Source: Hwanghaeella sp964350445 (lineage in GTDB: Bacteria; Pseudomonadota; Alphaproteobacteria; UBA8366; Aestuariispiraceae). Taken from it: a stretch of DNA of 64,000 nt. Each line of letters begins with the position of its first letter. Positions within the stretch are counted from its first letter, which is position 1. The notes beneath the pieces were generated by a model. It had not been told where the DNA came from, did not search any database, and saw only the letters and a list, made by a program, of their open reading frames with translations. A program made the position numbers and the translations under genes. Shown here piece after piece: positions 16,478 through 25,163 of the stretch. The stretch spans positions 1 to 64,000 of the forward strand of contig CAYGKA010000011.1 in NCBI GenBank assembly GCA_964350445.1. The letters are read 5' to 3'.

Positions 16478-17353
16478 TCAGGCGGCGAGGGCCATCCGGT
16501 AGTTTCCGGGCGTGACGCCCACGACCCCCTTGAACGCCTTGTTGAAATGGCTCTGATCGTAGAACCCGCAAGCGACGGCCGTGTCAGCCAGATCGGCGCC
16601 GCCGCGCAGCAGGTCTCGGGCCTTTTGGATGCGGACGCTGGTGCGGAAGGCATGGGGCGTAACGCCCAGTTCCGACTTGAAAGCCCGGATCAGGTGGAAC
16701 CGGCTGACATTCAGGTCCTGGGCCAATTCCTGAAGGCCGACATCCTCATCCAGCCGATCCCCCAGCCTGCGGCAGACCTTCGCCACCAACCCGCGCTCCC
16801 GACCCACGGGACGAATGAAGGGTTTGTCGTCGGCGTGGCGGGCGATCAACAAACCCAACGTGCGGACCAAGGCCGCATCCGCCTGAAGGCGCGGCGCGCG
16901 CATTTCAAACAGGGTGTGCATCTGTTCGATCATCAGGGCCAGTTCCGGGTCGTCGTATAGGGGGTGGCGGAAATACGGCAAGCCAGACGGGCGGCCGCGG
17001 ATCTCCTCCGCAATTGCCTGCATGAGGTCGGTGGAGGGATAAGCGGTACGATAGCGGTACCCGGCCTCCCCCGGTGCGCCGTCGTGCAGCACGTCGGGGT
17101 TCAGTGCGGTCACGTGCCCCGGCAGTCCCACATTCGTCGCGCCGTAGGCCCGGAACAGTTCGGCCCCGTCCAGGATGACGCCGACAACATAGGTATCATG
17201 GACATGCGGCGCATAGGCATGACGCGTGAACCGCGCATGAAGGCATTCCAGCCCGTCATGCTGCGCCTCGCGCCAGATCTTGGCGCGATCCTTGGCCGGA
17301 TCGAACCCCTCCATGGTGTTCAGCCGGATTGCCTGTTCCTGGGTGATCGACAT
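16478..17353 (-). CDS. AraC family transcriptional regulator (likely azlCD regulator)
   Basis: A 291-residue regulator with an N-terminal cupin-type sensing domain (HAYAPHVHDTYVVGVILDG around residue 43, then GHVTALNPDVLHDG) and a C-terminal pair of helix-turn-helix motifs (LQELAQDLNVSRFHLIRAFK and IADTA-like ADTAVACGFYDQSHFNKAFK followed by GVTPGNYR). It is followed 67 bp downstream by azlC, and such regulators commonly control amino-acid exporters in response to an accumulated amino acid. The ATG at 17353 lacks a clear ribosome-binding site; an upstream start would add a Cys-rich stretch and is less likely. Confidence 0.87.
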   Translation of the reverse strand: MSITQEQAIRLNTMEGFDPAKDRAKIWREAQHDGLECLHARFTRHAYAPHVHDTYVVGVILDGAELFRAYGATNVGLPGHVTALNPDVLHDGAPGEAGYRYRTAYPSTDLMQAIAEEIRGRPSGLPYFRHPLYDDPELALMIEQMHTLFEMRAPRLQADAALVRTLGLLIARHADDKPFIRPVGRERGLVAKVCRRLGDRLDEDVGLQELAQDLNVSRFHLIRAFKSELGVTPHAFRTSVRIQKARDLLRGGADLADTAVACGFYDQSHFNKAFKGVVGVTPGNYRMALAA

Positions 17354-17501
17354 AGCGCGGCAGTATAAGCAGATCGCCCCGCAAGCGCTTGTAAAAATGT
17401 GCGCAGGGTTGCGCTGCATCCGGGTATCGCAATGGCGGGCTTGAAAACATCCTCGGAAGCGAGAAGGCTATATCCCCTGTAGGGGAAGGGAAAATTCCGC
17501 C

Positions 17502-18752
17502 ATGACACAAGAAGCTTTGAGCGTCGATGCCGAGCTGACCTTGGCCCAGTCGTTTAACTTGTACGACCTGGACGCCGGTTTTCTGGAGAATCCATATCCG
17601 ACCTATCACGCCCTGCGGAAACACGACCCGGTGCATCGGTTGCCCGACGACAGCTATTTTGTGACGCGCTATGACGACTGCATGGCGGTTTACCGCGATC
17701 CCCAAACCTTCATATCGGACAAGAAGGTGGAATTCGGGAAGAAATATGGCGACAGCCCGCTTTTCAAACATCACACGACAAGCTTGGTCTTCAACGATCC
17801 GCCGCTGCACACGCGCGTTCGGAAACTCCTGGCGCCGGCCTTCACCCCCCGCGCCGTAACGCGGTTGGAGCCGATTTTCACGGAGATGGTGGAAGACCTT
17901 TTGGACAAGGGCGCCGCGCAGGGCGGGTTCGATCTGATAACTGATTTTGCCTCCGCCCTGCCCGTCTGGATCATCGGCGACCTATTGAATGTGCCGCGGT
18001 CGGAACGCGGACCGCTTCGGGACTGGTCCCTGGCGATCCTCGGCGCGCTGGAACCGGTGATCACGGACGCTCAAGCCAAGGCGGGTAATGACGCAGTCGA
18101 GGAATTCTCCGCTTATTTGGAAAACTTGATCGAAGACAGGCGGCAAAACCCGGGCGACGAACACGACGTGCTGACCACCCTGATCATGGGGGAAGTGAGC
18201 GGGGACAGCGGCACTGTCGACCGGCTGACGGCGCAGGAACTGATCCAAAACTGCATCTTCCTGTTGAATGCGGGTCACGAGACAACGACGAACCTGATCG
18301 GCAACGGCACGGCCGCCTTGCTGGAGAACCCGGACCAAAAGATTTTGTTCATCTCCGCCCCGGAAACGACCAGATCGGCGGTGGAAGAGTTCCTCCGCTA
18401 TGAAAGTTCCAATCAATTGGGCAACCGAAAGACATCGGTCGCGGTCACCCTGGGCGGCGTGGATATGCCGGCCGGCACCTATATCCACACTTGCATCGGC
18501 GCCGCGAACCGGGACCCGACGACCTTCCCCGACCCGGACCGGCTGGACATCCGGCGTGCCCCCAACAGACACCTGGCCTTCGGCGGCGGCATCCATGTCT
18601 GCGCCGGGAATTCGCTGGCGCGGATGGAAGGGGCGATCGCCATACGGCGCTTGTTCGACCGCTTCCCCGGACTGCGCCCCGTCGGCCAGCCGGTTCGCGG
18701 CGGACGCGCCCGGTTCCGGGGCTACCTGAGTTATCCCGTCGCGTTCGATTGA
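17502..18752 (+). CDS. Cytochrome P450
   Basis: A 416-residue soluble bacterial P450. The I-helix oxygen-activation motif is NAGHETTTN near residues 257-265, the K-helix ExxR is EEFLRYES, and the heme-binding loop is FGGGIHVCAGNSLAR with Cys367 as the iron ligand. The length fits class I bacterial enzymes that take electrons from a ferredoxin. No ferredoxin or reductase gene is adjacent; the neighbours are a divergent AraC regulator and a convergent alcohol dehydrogenase only 13 bp away. The substrate cannot be read from the sequence. Confidence 0.94.
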   Translation: MTQEALSVDAELTLAQSFNLYDLDAGFLENPYPTYHALRKHDPVHRLPDDSYFVTRYDDCMAVYRDPQTFISDKKVEFGKKYGDSPLFKHHTTSLVFNDPPLHTRVRKLLAPAFTPRAVTRLEPIFTEMVEDLLDKGAAQGGFDLITDFASALPVWIIGDLLNVPRSERGPLRDWSLAILGALEPVITDAQAKAGNDAVEEFSAYLENLIEDRRQNPGDEHDVLTTLIMGEVSGDSGTVDRLTAQELIQNCIFLLNAGHETTTNLIGNGTAALLENPDQKILFISAPETTRSAVEEFLRYESSNQLGNRKTSVAVTLGGVDMPAGTYIHTCIGAANRDPTTFPDPDRLDIRRAPNRHLAFGGGIHVCAGNSLARMEGAIAIRRLFDRFPGLRPVGQPVRGGRARFRGYLSYPVAFD

Positions 18753-18765
18753 ACGCAGCGCCCGC

Positions 18766-19932
18766 CTAAAGTCGGCCTTCCACCGCATCCAGGAATAACC
18801 CGCGCAGGTCCGCTGCCGTGACCGGCCGCGGATTGCCCCGCGCACAGGAATCCTTGGACGCGGTTTCGCCCACGGCGTCGGCTTGGTCGGTATCGACGCC
18901 GATTTCCGCCAGGGTGCCCGGAATACCCAGATGCTCGCGGAACCCGATCACCCAATCCAGAACGCCGGTGAAGTCGTGCCGCGGCAGATTGAGTGTCTGC
19001 GCCATCAGCGGAATCTTGTCGGCGATGGCGTCCCGGTTGAAAGCCATGACATACGGGAGCAGCACCGCATTGGTCAGGCCGTGATGCGTGTCATACAGGC
19101 CGCCCACCGCATGGGCGATGGCATGTACGCCCCCCAACCCCTTTTGGAATGCGACGGCGCCCATGCTGGCCGCGGCGAGCATCTTCGAGCGGGCGTCGAT
19201 GTCGGCGCCGTCCCGACAGGCAATCGGCAGCGCAACCTCAACAAGGTGCATGCCGTTCAGGGCGATTCCGTCCGCCATCGGGTGGAAGACCGGCACGGAA
19301 TAGGCCTCGATACAATGGGTCAGGGCATCCATGCCCGTCGCGGCCGTGACCTTTGCGGGCAGTCCCACCGTCAATTCCGGATCGGCGATCACGGTGGCGG
19401 GCAGCATGCGCGGATGGAAGATGATGACCTTGACCTTCGTTTCCTCATTCACGATCACGCCTGCACAGCCGACTTCGGACCCGGTTCCGGCGGTTGTCGG
19501 GATCGCGATAATCGGCGGAATCTTGCCGGCATCTGCCTTTTTCCAAGCGCCCGGCGTTTCGTCGAAATCCCAAATCGGGCAGTCCTGACCAGCCATCAGC
19601 GCAATGACCTTACCTGCATCCAAGCCGCTGCCGCCGCCAACTGCTATAACGCCGTCACACGCGTTTTCACGATACGCGGCCACGCCGTCATAGACGTTCT
19701 TTCCGACGGGGTTGCCTTTGACGTCCGAGAATACTGTCGCCGCGACCCCGGCCTCCCGCAGCATCTCTTCCATTCCGGTGAAGGCGGGCAGATCCCGCAA
19801 TCCTGAATCGGTGACGATCAACGGCCGTTCGACCCGCACCCCCTTGAGGGTCTTGGGCAATTCGCGGATCCGCCCCGCCCCGAACTGAATTTTCGTCGGA
19901 AAGCTCCAGTTTCCCTTCAGCGCTATCGTCAT
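18766..19932 (-). CDS. Iron-containing alcohol dehydrogenase
   Basis: A 388-residue member of the group III (iron-dependent) alcohol dehydrogenases. The NAD-binding GGGSGLDAGK is near residue 97, PTTAGTGSEV near residue 142, and the metal-ligand region contains ALTHCIEAY and GVHAIAHAVGGLYDTHHGLTNA, whose Asp/His residues hold the metal. The ATG at 19932 has GAGAGGA upstream. It would oxidise an alcohol or reduce an aldehyde; the partner pathway is not obvious, though the convergent P450 could supply an alcohol. Confidence 0.92.
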   Translation of the reverse strand: MTIALKGNWSFPTKIQFGAGRIRELPKTLKGVRVERPLIVTDSGLRDLPAFTGMEEMLREAGVAATVFSDVKGNPVGKNVYDGVAAYRENACDGVIAVGGGSGLDAGKVIALMAGQDCPIWDFDETPGAWKKADAGKIPPIIAIPTTAGTGSEVGCAGVIVNEETKVKVIIFHPRMLPATVIADPELTVGLPAKVTAATGMDALTHCIEAYSVPVFHPMADGIALNGMHLVEVALPIACRDGADIDARSKMLAAASMGAVAFQKGLGGVHAIAHAVGGLYDTHHGLTNAVLLPYVMAFNRDAIADKIPLMAQTLNLPRHDFTGVLDWVIGFREHLGIPGTLAEIGVDTDQADAVGETASKDSCARGNPRPVTAADLRGLFLDAVEGRL

Positions 19933-20219
19933 TGCCGCGTCCTCTCCCAAACTCCGGCCGGCATCATTGGCCGGCGGTTAACAATATTCCGTGCCGAAAA
20001 CCTGCATCGCCACCCCCAAACCTGCAAGCCCGTCACCGCCGAACCCACTTCCGATTTCCCGCGCCTGAGGCGCTCGATTTTTCCACAGACCTTGCAAGCG
20101 AAGCGTGGCACGCTTAATTCAGACGGATGGTTGTCGCGGGGGGAGGCATCCGGTCATGTGGGCATGACCGATGCGGGGCGACGAAGTCTTTTCGCCCAAC
20201 AACGGGCACGGATTGCTGT

Positions 20220-21185
20220 ATGCATATCGATATCGGGTTAGTCGTAGCCGGCCTTGTGGTCTTGACCTTGGGCGGGGAACTGGCACTACGCGGCGCAGTC
20301 GGTCTGGCCATGAAGATCGGCGTTTCGCCGGCCATGATTGGGTTGACCGTTGTCGGCTTCGGCACTTCCGCACCCGAATTGATGGTCACAGTCCAGGCGG
20401 CCCTGGCGGATCAACCGGATTTGGCCGTCGGCAACGTCGTCGGCAGCAATATCGCGAACATTCTTCTTATCCTGGGCGTCGGCGGCTGTATCACATCGTT
20501 GACCTGTAGCGCAGGCGTCGTTCGGCGTGACGCGACGGCGATGCTGCTTTCCATCGTCCTGCTGACGGTACTTGGCTGGCATGGGATCATCGAGGCATGG
20601 CATGGCGCCATCATGATAATCTTGCTTGTCGCCTACATGACCTGGTCCTACTTCATGGACAAGCGTGACGTTGCTTCCGCCGCACTGCATGAACGTGAAG
20701 CGGAAGAGACCGAAAACGTCCCCGAAAACGCCGTCGTCATCGCCGCCTTTCTGCTCGTCGGGCTTGCAGGCCTCGTCGGGGGCGCGCATTTGCTGGTCGA
20801 CGGCGCCACATCCATTGCCCGCGCCTACGGCGTGCCGGAATCAATCATCGGCCTGACCTTGGTCGCCCTCGGCACGTCCCTGCCGGAATTGGCCGCGACG
20901 GTCGTCGCCGCCGTGAGGGGACACTCGGATGTCGCGATCGCCAACGTCCTCGGCAGTTGTCTGTTCAACGTTCTGTCCATCCTGGGCATCACCGCGCTCA
21001 TCAAGCCGCTGACGATCTCCCCTGATATCCAATCCATCGACATGTGGGTGATGTTGGCGGCAGCAGCCGTGGTCATTCCGATGCTTTGGAAAGACAACCG
21101 CATAGCGCGCCTGGAATCAATTTTACTGCTGGCCGGCTATACAACCTATATCGGCTTCATCGGTTTCCGGCTGGGTATTGTCTGA
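20220..21185 (+). CDS. Calcium/sodium antiporter (CaCA family, YrbG-like)
   Basis: A 321-residue membrane protein with the two inverted halves of the CaCA family. The alpha-1 repeat reads GFGTSAPELMVTVQAAL with GNVVGSNIANI after it, the alpha-2 repeat reads ALGTSLPELAATVVAAV with ANVLGSCLFNVLSI after it; the Glu in each PEL is the ion-coordinating residue. The two halves are joined by an acidic loop (HEREAEETENVPE). It should exchange Ca2+ for Na+ or H+ across the inner membrane. The start at 20220 places the first helix immediately after the initiator. Confidence 0.93.
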   Translation: MHIDIGLVVAGLVVLTLGGELALRGAVGLAMKIGVSPAMIGLTVVGFGTSAPELMVTVQAALADQPDLAVGNVVGSNIANILLILGVGGCITSLTCSAGVVRRDATAMLLSIVLLTVLGWHGIIEAWHGAIMIILLVAYMTWSYFMDKRDVASAALHEREAEETENVPENAVVIAAFLLVGLAGLVGGAHLLVDGATSIARAYGVPESIIGLTLVALGTSLPELAATVVAAVRGHSDVAIANVLGSCLFNVLSILGITALIKPLTISPDIQSIDMWVMLAAAAVVIPMLWKDNRIARLESILLLAGYTTYIGFIGFRLGIV

Positions 21186-21301
21186 CCGTCCGCCACGCTT
21201 GTCTTCAGGAAGCGCTGGACGACCGGTCGCGAAACGGTCACAAAATCATGGTTTCCTCCGGCACGGAGGAGTTTCGATATCTGTATGCCGGCGGGGAAGC
21301 C

Positions 21302-22879
21302 ATGGGCTCACTTAAAAACATCCTGCTCGTCACATTCGACCAGTGGCGCGGCGACAGTCTGTCCGCGGCAGGCCACCCGCTTGTGAAGACCCCCCATGTC
21401 GATGCTCTGGCCGCGGAAGGGGTCTATTTCAAACGGCACTATTCGGTGACCGCCCCTTGCGGGCCGTCCCGCGCCAGTCTGCTGACCGGCACATACCAGC
21501 ATAATCACCGTTCGACGCAGAACGGCACGCCCTTGGATGCGCGCTTCACAAACATAGCGTTTGAAATGCGGAAGCTGGGATACGATCCGGCCCTGTTCGG
21601 CTATACGGATATATCGCCGGATCCGCGCGGCATGAGCACAGGCGATCCGGTCTTCAACACCTATGAAGGCGTCTTGCCGGGCATGTCCCTGATCTGCCGC
21701 CTGGACGACGATATGGGCTTCTGGTTCGCGGACTTGAAACGCAAGGGCTATACCCTGCCGGACCGCGCCTTCGACATCTTTCTGCCGGTCAAGAACTACC
21801 CGGGCGCAGAGTCGAAAGGGTACAGTTATTCTCCACCGATCTTCACCTCTGAAGACAGCAATGCGGCCTTTCTGACGGATTCGGCGATCACCTATATCGA
21901 CGCTCAGCGCGGCCGGCCCTGGTTCGCTCACCTATCCTATATTTCGCCCCATCCGCCCTTCATTGCGCCCGAGCCCTACAACACACGGTATGACGCAAAC
22001 GCGGTGCCCGGGCCGAAGCGCGCGCCCTCGCCGGAGGCAGAGGTGGAAGTCCATCCCTGGATGCGTCACCAGTTGGAGACCATGGGCCTCGGGACCGAGG
22101 AAGCCATAGGATGCTATGAAGGCAAGAAGATCGCTTGTCATGAGCTTGCCGGCAAGGAACTGGATCAGATCCGCGCCACCTACTACGGCATGATCAATCA
22201 GGTGGAAGACAGCTTCCAGCACCTGCTGGACCACCTGAAGGAAATCGGCGCCTATGACGATACCTTGATCGTCCTCACCTCGGACCATGGTGAGATGTTG
22301 GGCGACCATTGGATGCTCGGGAAATCGGGCTTCTACGACCAGGCCGTTCATATCCCCTTGATCATCAGGGATCCCCGCCCGCAAGCGGATGCCTCGCGCG
22401 GCAGCGTGGTGGAGGCATTCACCGAATCCGTCGATGTCATGCCGACCATTCTGGACCTTTACGGGGCGCCCATTCCACGCCAATGCGACGGCGCCCCCCT
22501 GACGGCCTGGTTGGAAGGCCGTACACCCGGGACGTGGCGCAAAGAAGTGCATCACGAATACGATTTCCGGGACAATGTCATGCGCAAGGCGGAAGGACGC
22601 TTGAACCTGCGGTCAGACGAATGCGCGTTGAGCGCCATCCGCGATGACAGGTTCAAGTATATTCATTTCGCAGCCTTGCCGCCGATCCTCTATGACCTCA
22701 CGAACGATCCGGACCAGTTGAACAATGTCGCGCAGGACCCGGCCTACGCCGCTGTGGTCGCCGAATACGCCCAGAAAATGTTGAGCTGGCGCATGATGAA
22801 CGACGAACGGGTCCTGACCTACACGCAGGTCCATGAGGGTATCTACGAACAGCCCGATGACCGTCACGACCATCTTTGA
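21302..22879 (+). CDS. Sulfatase-superfamily hydrolase resembling phosphonate monoester hydrolase (PMH)
   Basis: A 525-residue alkaline phosphatase/sulfatase-superfamily enzyme. Asp13 in VTFDQWRGD is a metal ligand, and CGPSRASLLTG (Cys53, Arg57) is the C-x-P-S-R site matured to formylglycine. A later TSDHGEMLGDHWMLGK block holds further ligands. The pattern, including GYDPALFGYTDISPDPR, HHEYDFRD and the C-terminal IHFAALPPILYDL, matches what I remember of the Rhizobium/Burkholderia phosphonate monoester hydrolases more closely than sulfatases. It would cleave phosphonate monoesters and phosphodiesters. GGGGAAGCC precedes the ATG; an in-frame ATG at 21248 is possible. The GDPD gene follows after 50 bp and phnXW lie 1.4 kb further on. 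Confidence 0.85.
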   Translation: MGSLKNILLVTFDQWRGDSLSAAGHPLVKTPHVDALAAEGVYFKRHYSVTAPCGPSRASLLTGTYQHNHRSTQNGTPLDARFTNIAFEMRKLGYDPALFGYTDISPDPRGMSTGDPVFNTYEGVLPGMSLICRLDDDMGFWFADLKRKGYTLPDRAFDIFLPVKNYPGAESKGYSYSPPIFTSEDSNAAFLTDSAITYIDAQRGRPWFAHLSYISPHPPFIAPEPYNTRYDANAVPGPKRAPSPEAEVEVHPWMRHQLETMGLGTEEAIGCYEGKKIACHELAGKELDQIRATYYGMINQVEDSFQHLLDHLKEIGAYDDTLIVLTSDHGEMLGDHWMLGKSGFYDQAVHIPLIIRDPRPQADASRGSVVEAFTESVDVMPTILDLYGAPIPRQCDGAPLTAWLEGRTPGTWRKEVHHEYDFRDNVMRKAEGRLNLRSDECALSAIRDDRFKYIHFAALPPILYDLTNDPDQLNNVAQDPAYAAVVAEYAQKMLSWRMMNDERVLTYTQVHEGIYEQPDDRHDHL

Positions 22880-22929
22880 ATAAACGCCGCGTTCCCTTGC
22901 CGAGAAGACGGCCCTACCGAGAAGATCGA

Positions 22930-23661
22930 ATGAGCAAAATCGACGTCCCCCGTATCATCGCGCATCGCGGCGCCAGCGGTCACGCACCGGAAAACACTTT
23001 GGCCGCCATCCGCAAGGCGCACGAACTTGGCGCGACATGGGTTGAGTTCGACTGCATGCTCAGCAAGGACGGCCGTGTCTTCCTGAACCACGATGAAACG
23101 CTTGAACGGACCGCCGGCGTCGCACACCGCGCCTGCGACCTGGAACTTGCGGATCTGTTACATTTGGACGTTGGCTCCTGGTTCAGCCAGGACTATGCGG
23201 GCGAACCGATCCCAACCTTTCGGCAGACCATGATGCTGCTGTCGGAACTCGGCATGGGCGCCAATGTCGAAATCAAACCCTGCAAAGGGCACGAGAAGGC
23301 AACCGGTATAGCCGTCGCCAAGGAAATCGACGGTCATTGGCCGGCCGATATACCGCCGCCGGTCGTTTCAAGCTTCTCAAAGGACGCCTTGGCCGAGGCA
23401 ATTCCGTTGCTGGGATCGGAAGTCGAGGTGGCGCAGCTTTGGGGACGTATCCCGGCCGAATGGCGCCAAGAGATCGCCGCCCTGGGAGCGACCGCCGTCC
23501 ACTGCAATGCCTTCCGGCTGAAAAAGGAAATCGCAGCCCAAGTCGTCGCAAGCGGTACACCGTTGCGCTGCTATACGGTGAACGAGGTGCCCTTGGCGGA
23601 GAAACTCTTCGACTGGGGCGTAAACTGCGTCATTACCGACTACCCCGATATGTTCCTGTAA
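22930..23661 (+). CDS. Glycerophosphodiester phosphodiesterase
   Basis: A 243-residue GDPD. The family signature AHRGASGHAPENTLAA carries catalytic His12, with the metal-ligand EFDCMLSKDGRVFLNHDETLERT region at about 42-64 (E-x-D and H-D), NVEIKPC near residue 116 and a C-terminal VITDYPDM. It cleaves glycerophosphodiesters to glycerol 3-phosphate and an alcohol. No signal peptide is visible, so it is cytoplasmic. It is probably cotranscribed with the PMH-like gene; both act on diester bonds next to phosphorus, which suggests a joint scavenging role. Confidence 0.93.
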   Translation: MSKIDVPRIIAHRGASGHAPENTLAAIRKAHELGATWVEFDCMLSKDGRVFLNHDETLERTAGVAHRACDLELADLLHLDVGSWFSQDYAGEPIPTFRQTMMLLSELGMGANVEIKPCKGHEKATGIAVAKEIDGHWPADIPPPVVSSFSKDALAEAIPLLGSEVEVAQLWGRIPAEWRQEIAALGATAVHCNAFRLKKEIAAQVVASGTPLRCYTVNEVPLAEKLFDWGVNCVITDYPDMFL

Positions 23662-23960
23662 TGCGAGATAGCTTGCATTTTAGCTAACTCGCCGGAATTT
23701 TTTGTCTCCGGCAGGTGACTTGCTGTCGATTTTCTGTCGTTTTCAGGCGCATGGTGAACTGAAAAAGTCGTTTTTTGTCGTTTTTCGACGCCGCGGGTCG
23801 ACATGCAAGAATTGCATGGAGGAGATGCAATTTTGGTATTTCTAAAATGCTGAAATACACCCTATCTCAGCGTCACAGAGAAAGCGGCCAACGTCTCGGC
23901 TTCCAATGGGTGGGAGCGACGCGCCGCCTCCGAAACACATATTCTTTGGAGGATAGTGCG
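23662..23960 (+). promoter_or_regulatory. AT-rich leader/promoter region with phased T-tracts
   Basis: About 300 bp between the GDPD gene and a 50-codon gene. A hairpin GCCGGA/TCCGGC (23691-23712) may end the GDPD transcript. GTCG followed by a T-tract occurs at 23725, 23736, 23767 and 23777, spaced 11, 31 and 10 bp, i.e. in helical phase, a layout expected to bend DNA. Further down lies the dyad TGCAAGAATTGCA (23804-23816) and an AT-rich stretch ending in AAAATGC. I take it as the promoter region of the small gene. Confidence 0.45.
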
Positions 23961-24113
23961 ATGAAATTCAACCACACTCACCCGGAACTGATTGTAGCTC
24001 AGTCCATGGTCCCGGCGTCGGCTGACTTGGGCAAACTTATTCGTTCGGTTACCTTCCGGCTCACCAGCCGCATCACGCCCGCCAGCAACAAGCGCGTGAA
24101 AGCGGTGGCCTGA
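23961..24113 (+). CDS. Small protein of unknown function (50 residues)
   Basis: A 50-codon open frame beginning MKFNHTHPELIVAQSM and ending in a basic stretch SNKRVKAVA. A near-ideal ribosome-binding site (TTGGAGGAT) sits 6 bases before the ATG, an AT-rich phased leader precedes it and an intrinsic terminator follows 80 bp after the stop. It has no obvious membrane segment or Cys; it is mildly basic with a Ser/Thr/Arg-rich middle (TFRLTSRITPAS). I do not recognise a family. It stands alone between the GDPD and phnX genes. The complete set of expression signals is the main evidence that it is real. Confidence 0.65.
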   Translation: MKFNHTHPELIVAQSMVPASADLGKLIRSVTFRLTSRITPASNKRVKAVA

Positions 24114-24191
24114 TCGGCCAACTGGTCCCGGGGCAAATAGAGTTTTCATTTGTTTGTTCTTTGACCCCAGCGCGCAAGCGCACCCCTTGCG

Positions 24192-24223
24192 AAAAAACCC
24201 GCCGAATTCGGCGGGTTTTTTTG
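24192..24223. terminator. Bidirectional intrinsic terminator
   Basis: AAACCCGCCG / CGGCGGGTTT arms around AATT, with A-tract on the left and T-tract on the right, so it can end transcription from the small gene (+) and from phnX (-, which ends at 24248). A short extra hairpin CGCAAG/CTTGCG (24173-24191) adjoins it. Confidence 0.9.
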
Positions 24224-24247
24224 TTGTCATCACTTAGGTTCGAAAGA

Positions 24248-25078
24248 TCAGGGTTTCTCGCCCGCAGCCAGGCGACGATTGATATCCGCCAGTACCGGGG
24301 CAAGCTCGCCGATGGTGGGGACCACGTAATGGGCGCCCGTCGCGTCGAGCCCTTTGCGGGCCCGAGAGAAATGACCGTCCCGCTCGGCATCCGGCAACGC
24401 CGTCCACGCGTCATAGGACAGTCCTACTTCATTTCCCGAGCAAGCCAGGCCGACCGTCCACATGCCGGCGGCCAGACCGGCCTCCAGCCCTGGGGCGCTG
24501 TCATCGACATTGACGCAGGCCTTCACGTCACTGGCGCCCACCTTCATGGCGGCAGTGAGGCACATGTCCGGATAGGGACGGCCGTGGCCAACATCGCTGG
24601 CGCAGACCATTGCGTCCGGCGCAATGCCCTGGTCCGACAGCTTGGCCGACAACACATCCATCACTTCCGATGGATAGCCCGTCGTCGTCGCAATCCCGAC
24701 GCCGTCCTTCCGCAAGGACGCGAACAGTTCCGCGGTTCCCGGAATAACCGTCGAATAATCGGTCAGGCATTGGATCTGCAGCGGCAGGAAATCGGCATAC
24801 ATCGCATCGACATCCGCTTCGGTCGGCGCGGCGCCATGGGCCTGATTCCAGGCTTCGGCCACGCGCGCCATGGCAACCAATTGCACGATGTGATCGCGTT
24901 TGGCGGCGCCCATGGGCCGGCGCGCCTCGGCAACGGTAATGTCCACATTTCGGCGCTTGAAAATTTCGACGAAGGCCATGACAGGCGCGATACAGCCGAA
25001 ATCGACGATGGTCCCCGCATTGTCGAAGATGACCGTTTCGAGCGGTCCCAAGAAGCTGCGAGCGGTTCCGTTGGACAT
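24248..25078 (-). CDS. phnX: Phosphonoacetaldehyde hydrolase (phosphonatase)
   Basis: A 276-residue HAD-superfamily enzyme that splits phosphonoacetaldehyde into acetaldehyde and phosphate. The nucleophile Asp19 lies in VIFDNAGTIVDFG, where most family members I recall have Trp after the Asp rather than Asn. The Schiff-base Lys60 is in RRPMGAAKRDH, the hallmark that separates PhnX from other HAD proteins. HAD motif II/III regions (TTGYPSEVMD, VNVDDSAPGLEAGLAAG) follow. AAGGGAA precedes the ATG. phnW lies 85 bp upstream, so the two genes make up the 2-aminoethylphosphonate pathway. Confidence 0.94.
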   Translation of the reverse strand: MSNGTARSFLGPLETVIFDNAGTIVDFGCIAPVMAFVEIFKRRNVDITVAEARRPMGAAKRDHIVQLVAMARVAEAWNQAHGAAPTEADVDAMYADFLPLQIQCLTDYSTVIPGTAELFASLRKDGVGIATTTGYPSEVMDVLSAKLSDQGIAPDAMVCASDVGHGRPYPDMCLTAAMKVGASDVKACVNVDDSAPGLEAGLAAGMWTVGLACSGNEVGLSYDAWTALPDAERDGHFSRARKGLDATGAHYVVPTIGELAPVLADINRRLAAGEKP

Positions 25079-25163
25079 TTGTATTCCCTTTCAATCACAC
25101 AGGCGGCGGGGCACAGGGCCGGCCGGCCGCAAAGAAGAGTGGAGGTTTTTCGACTTCGTGCGT

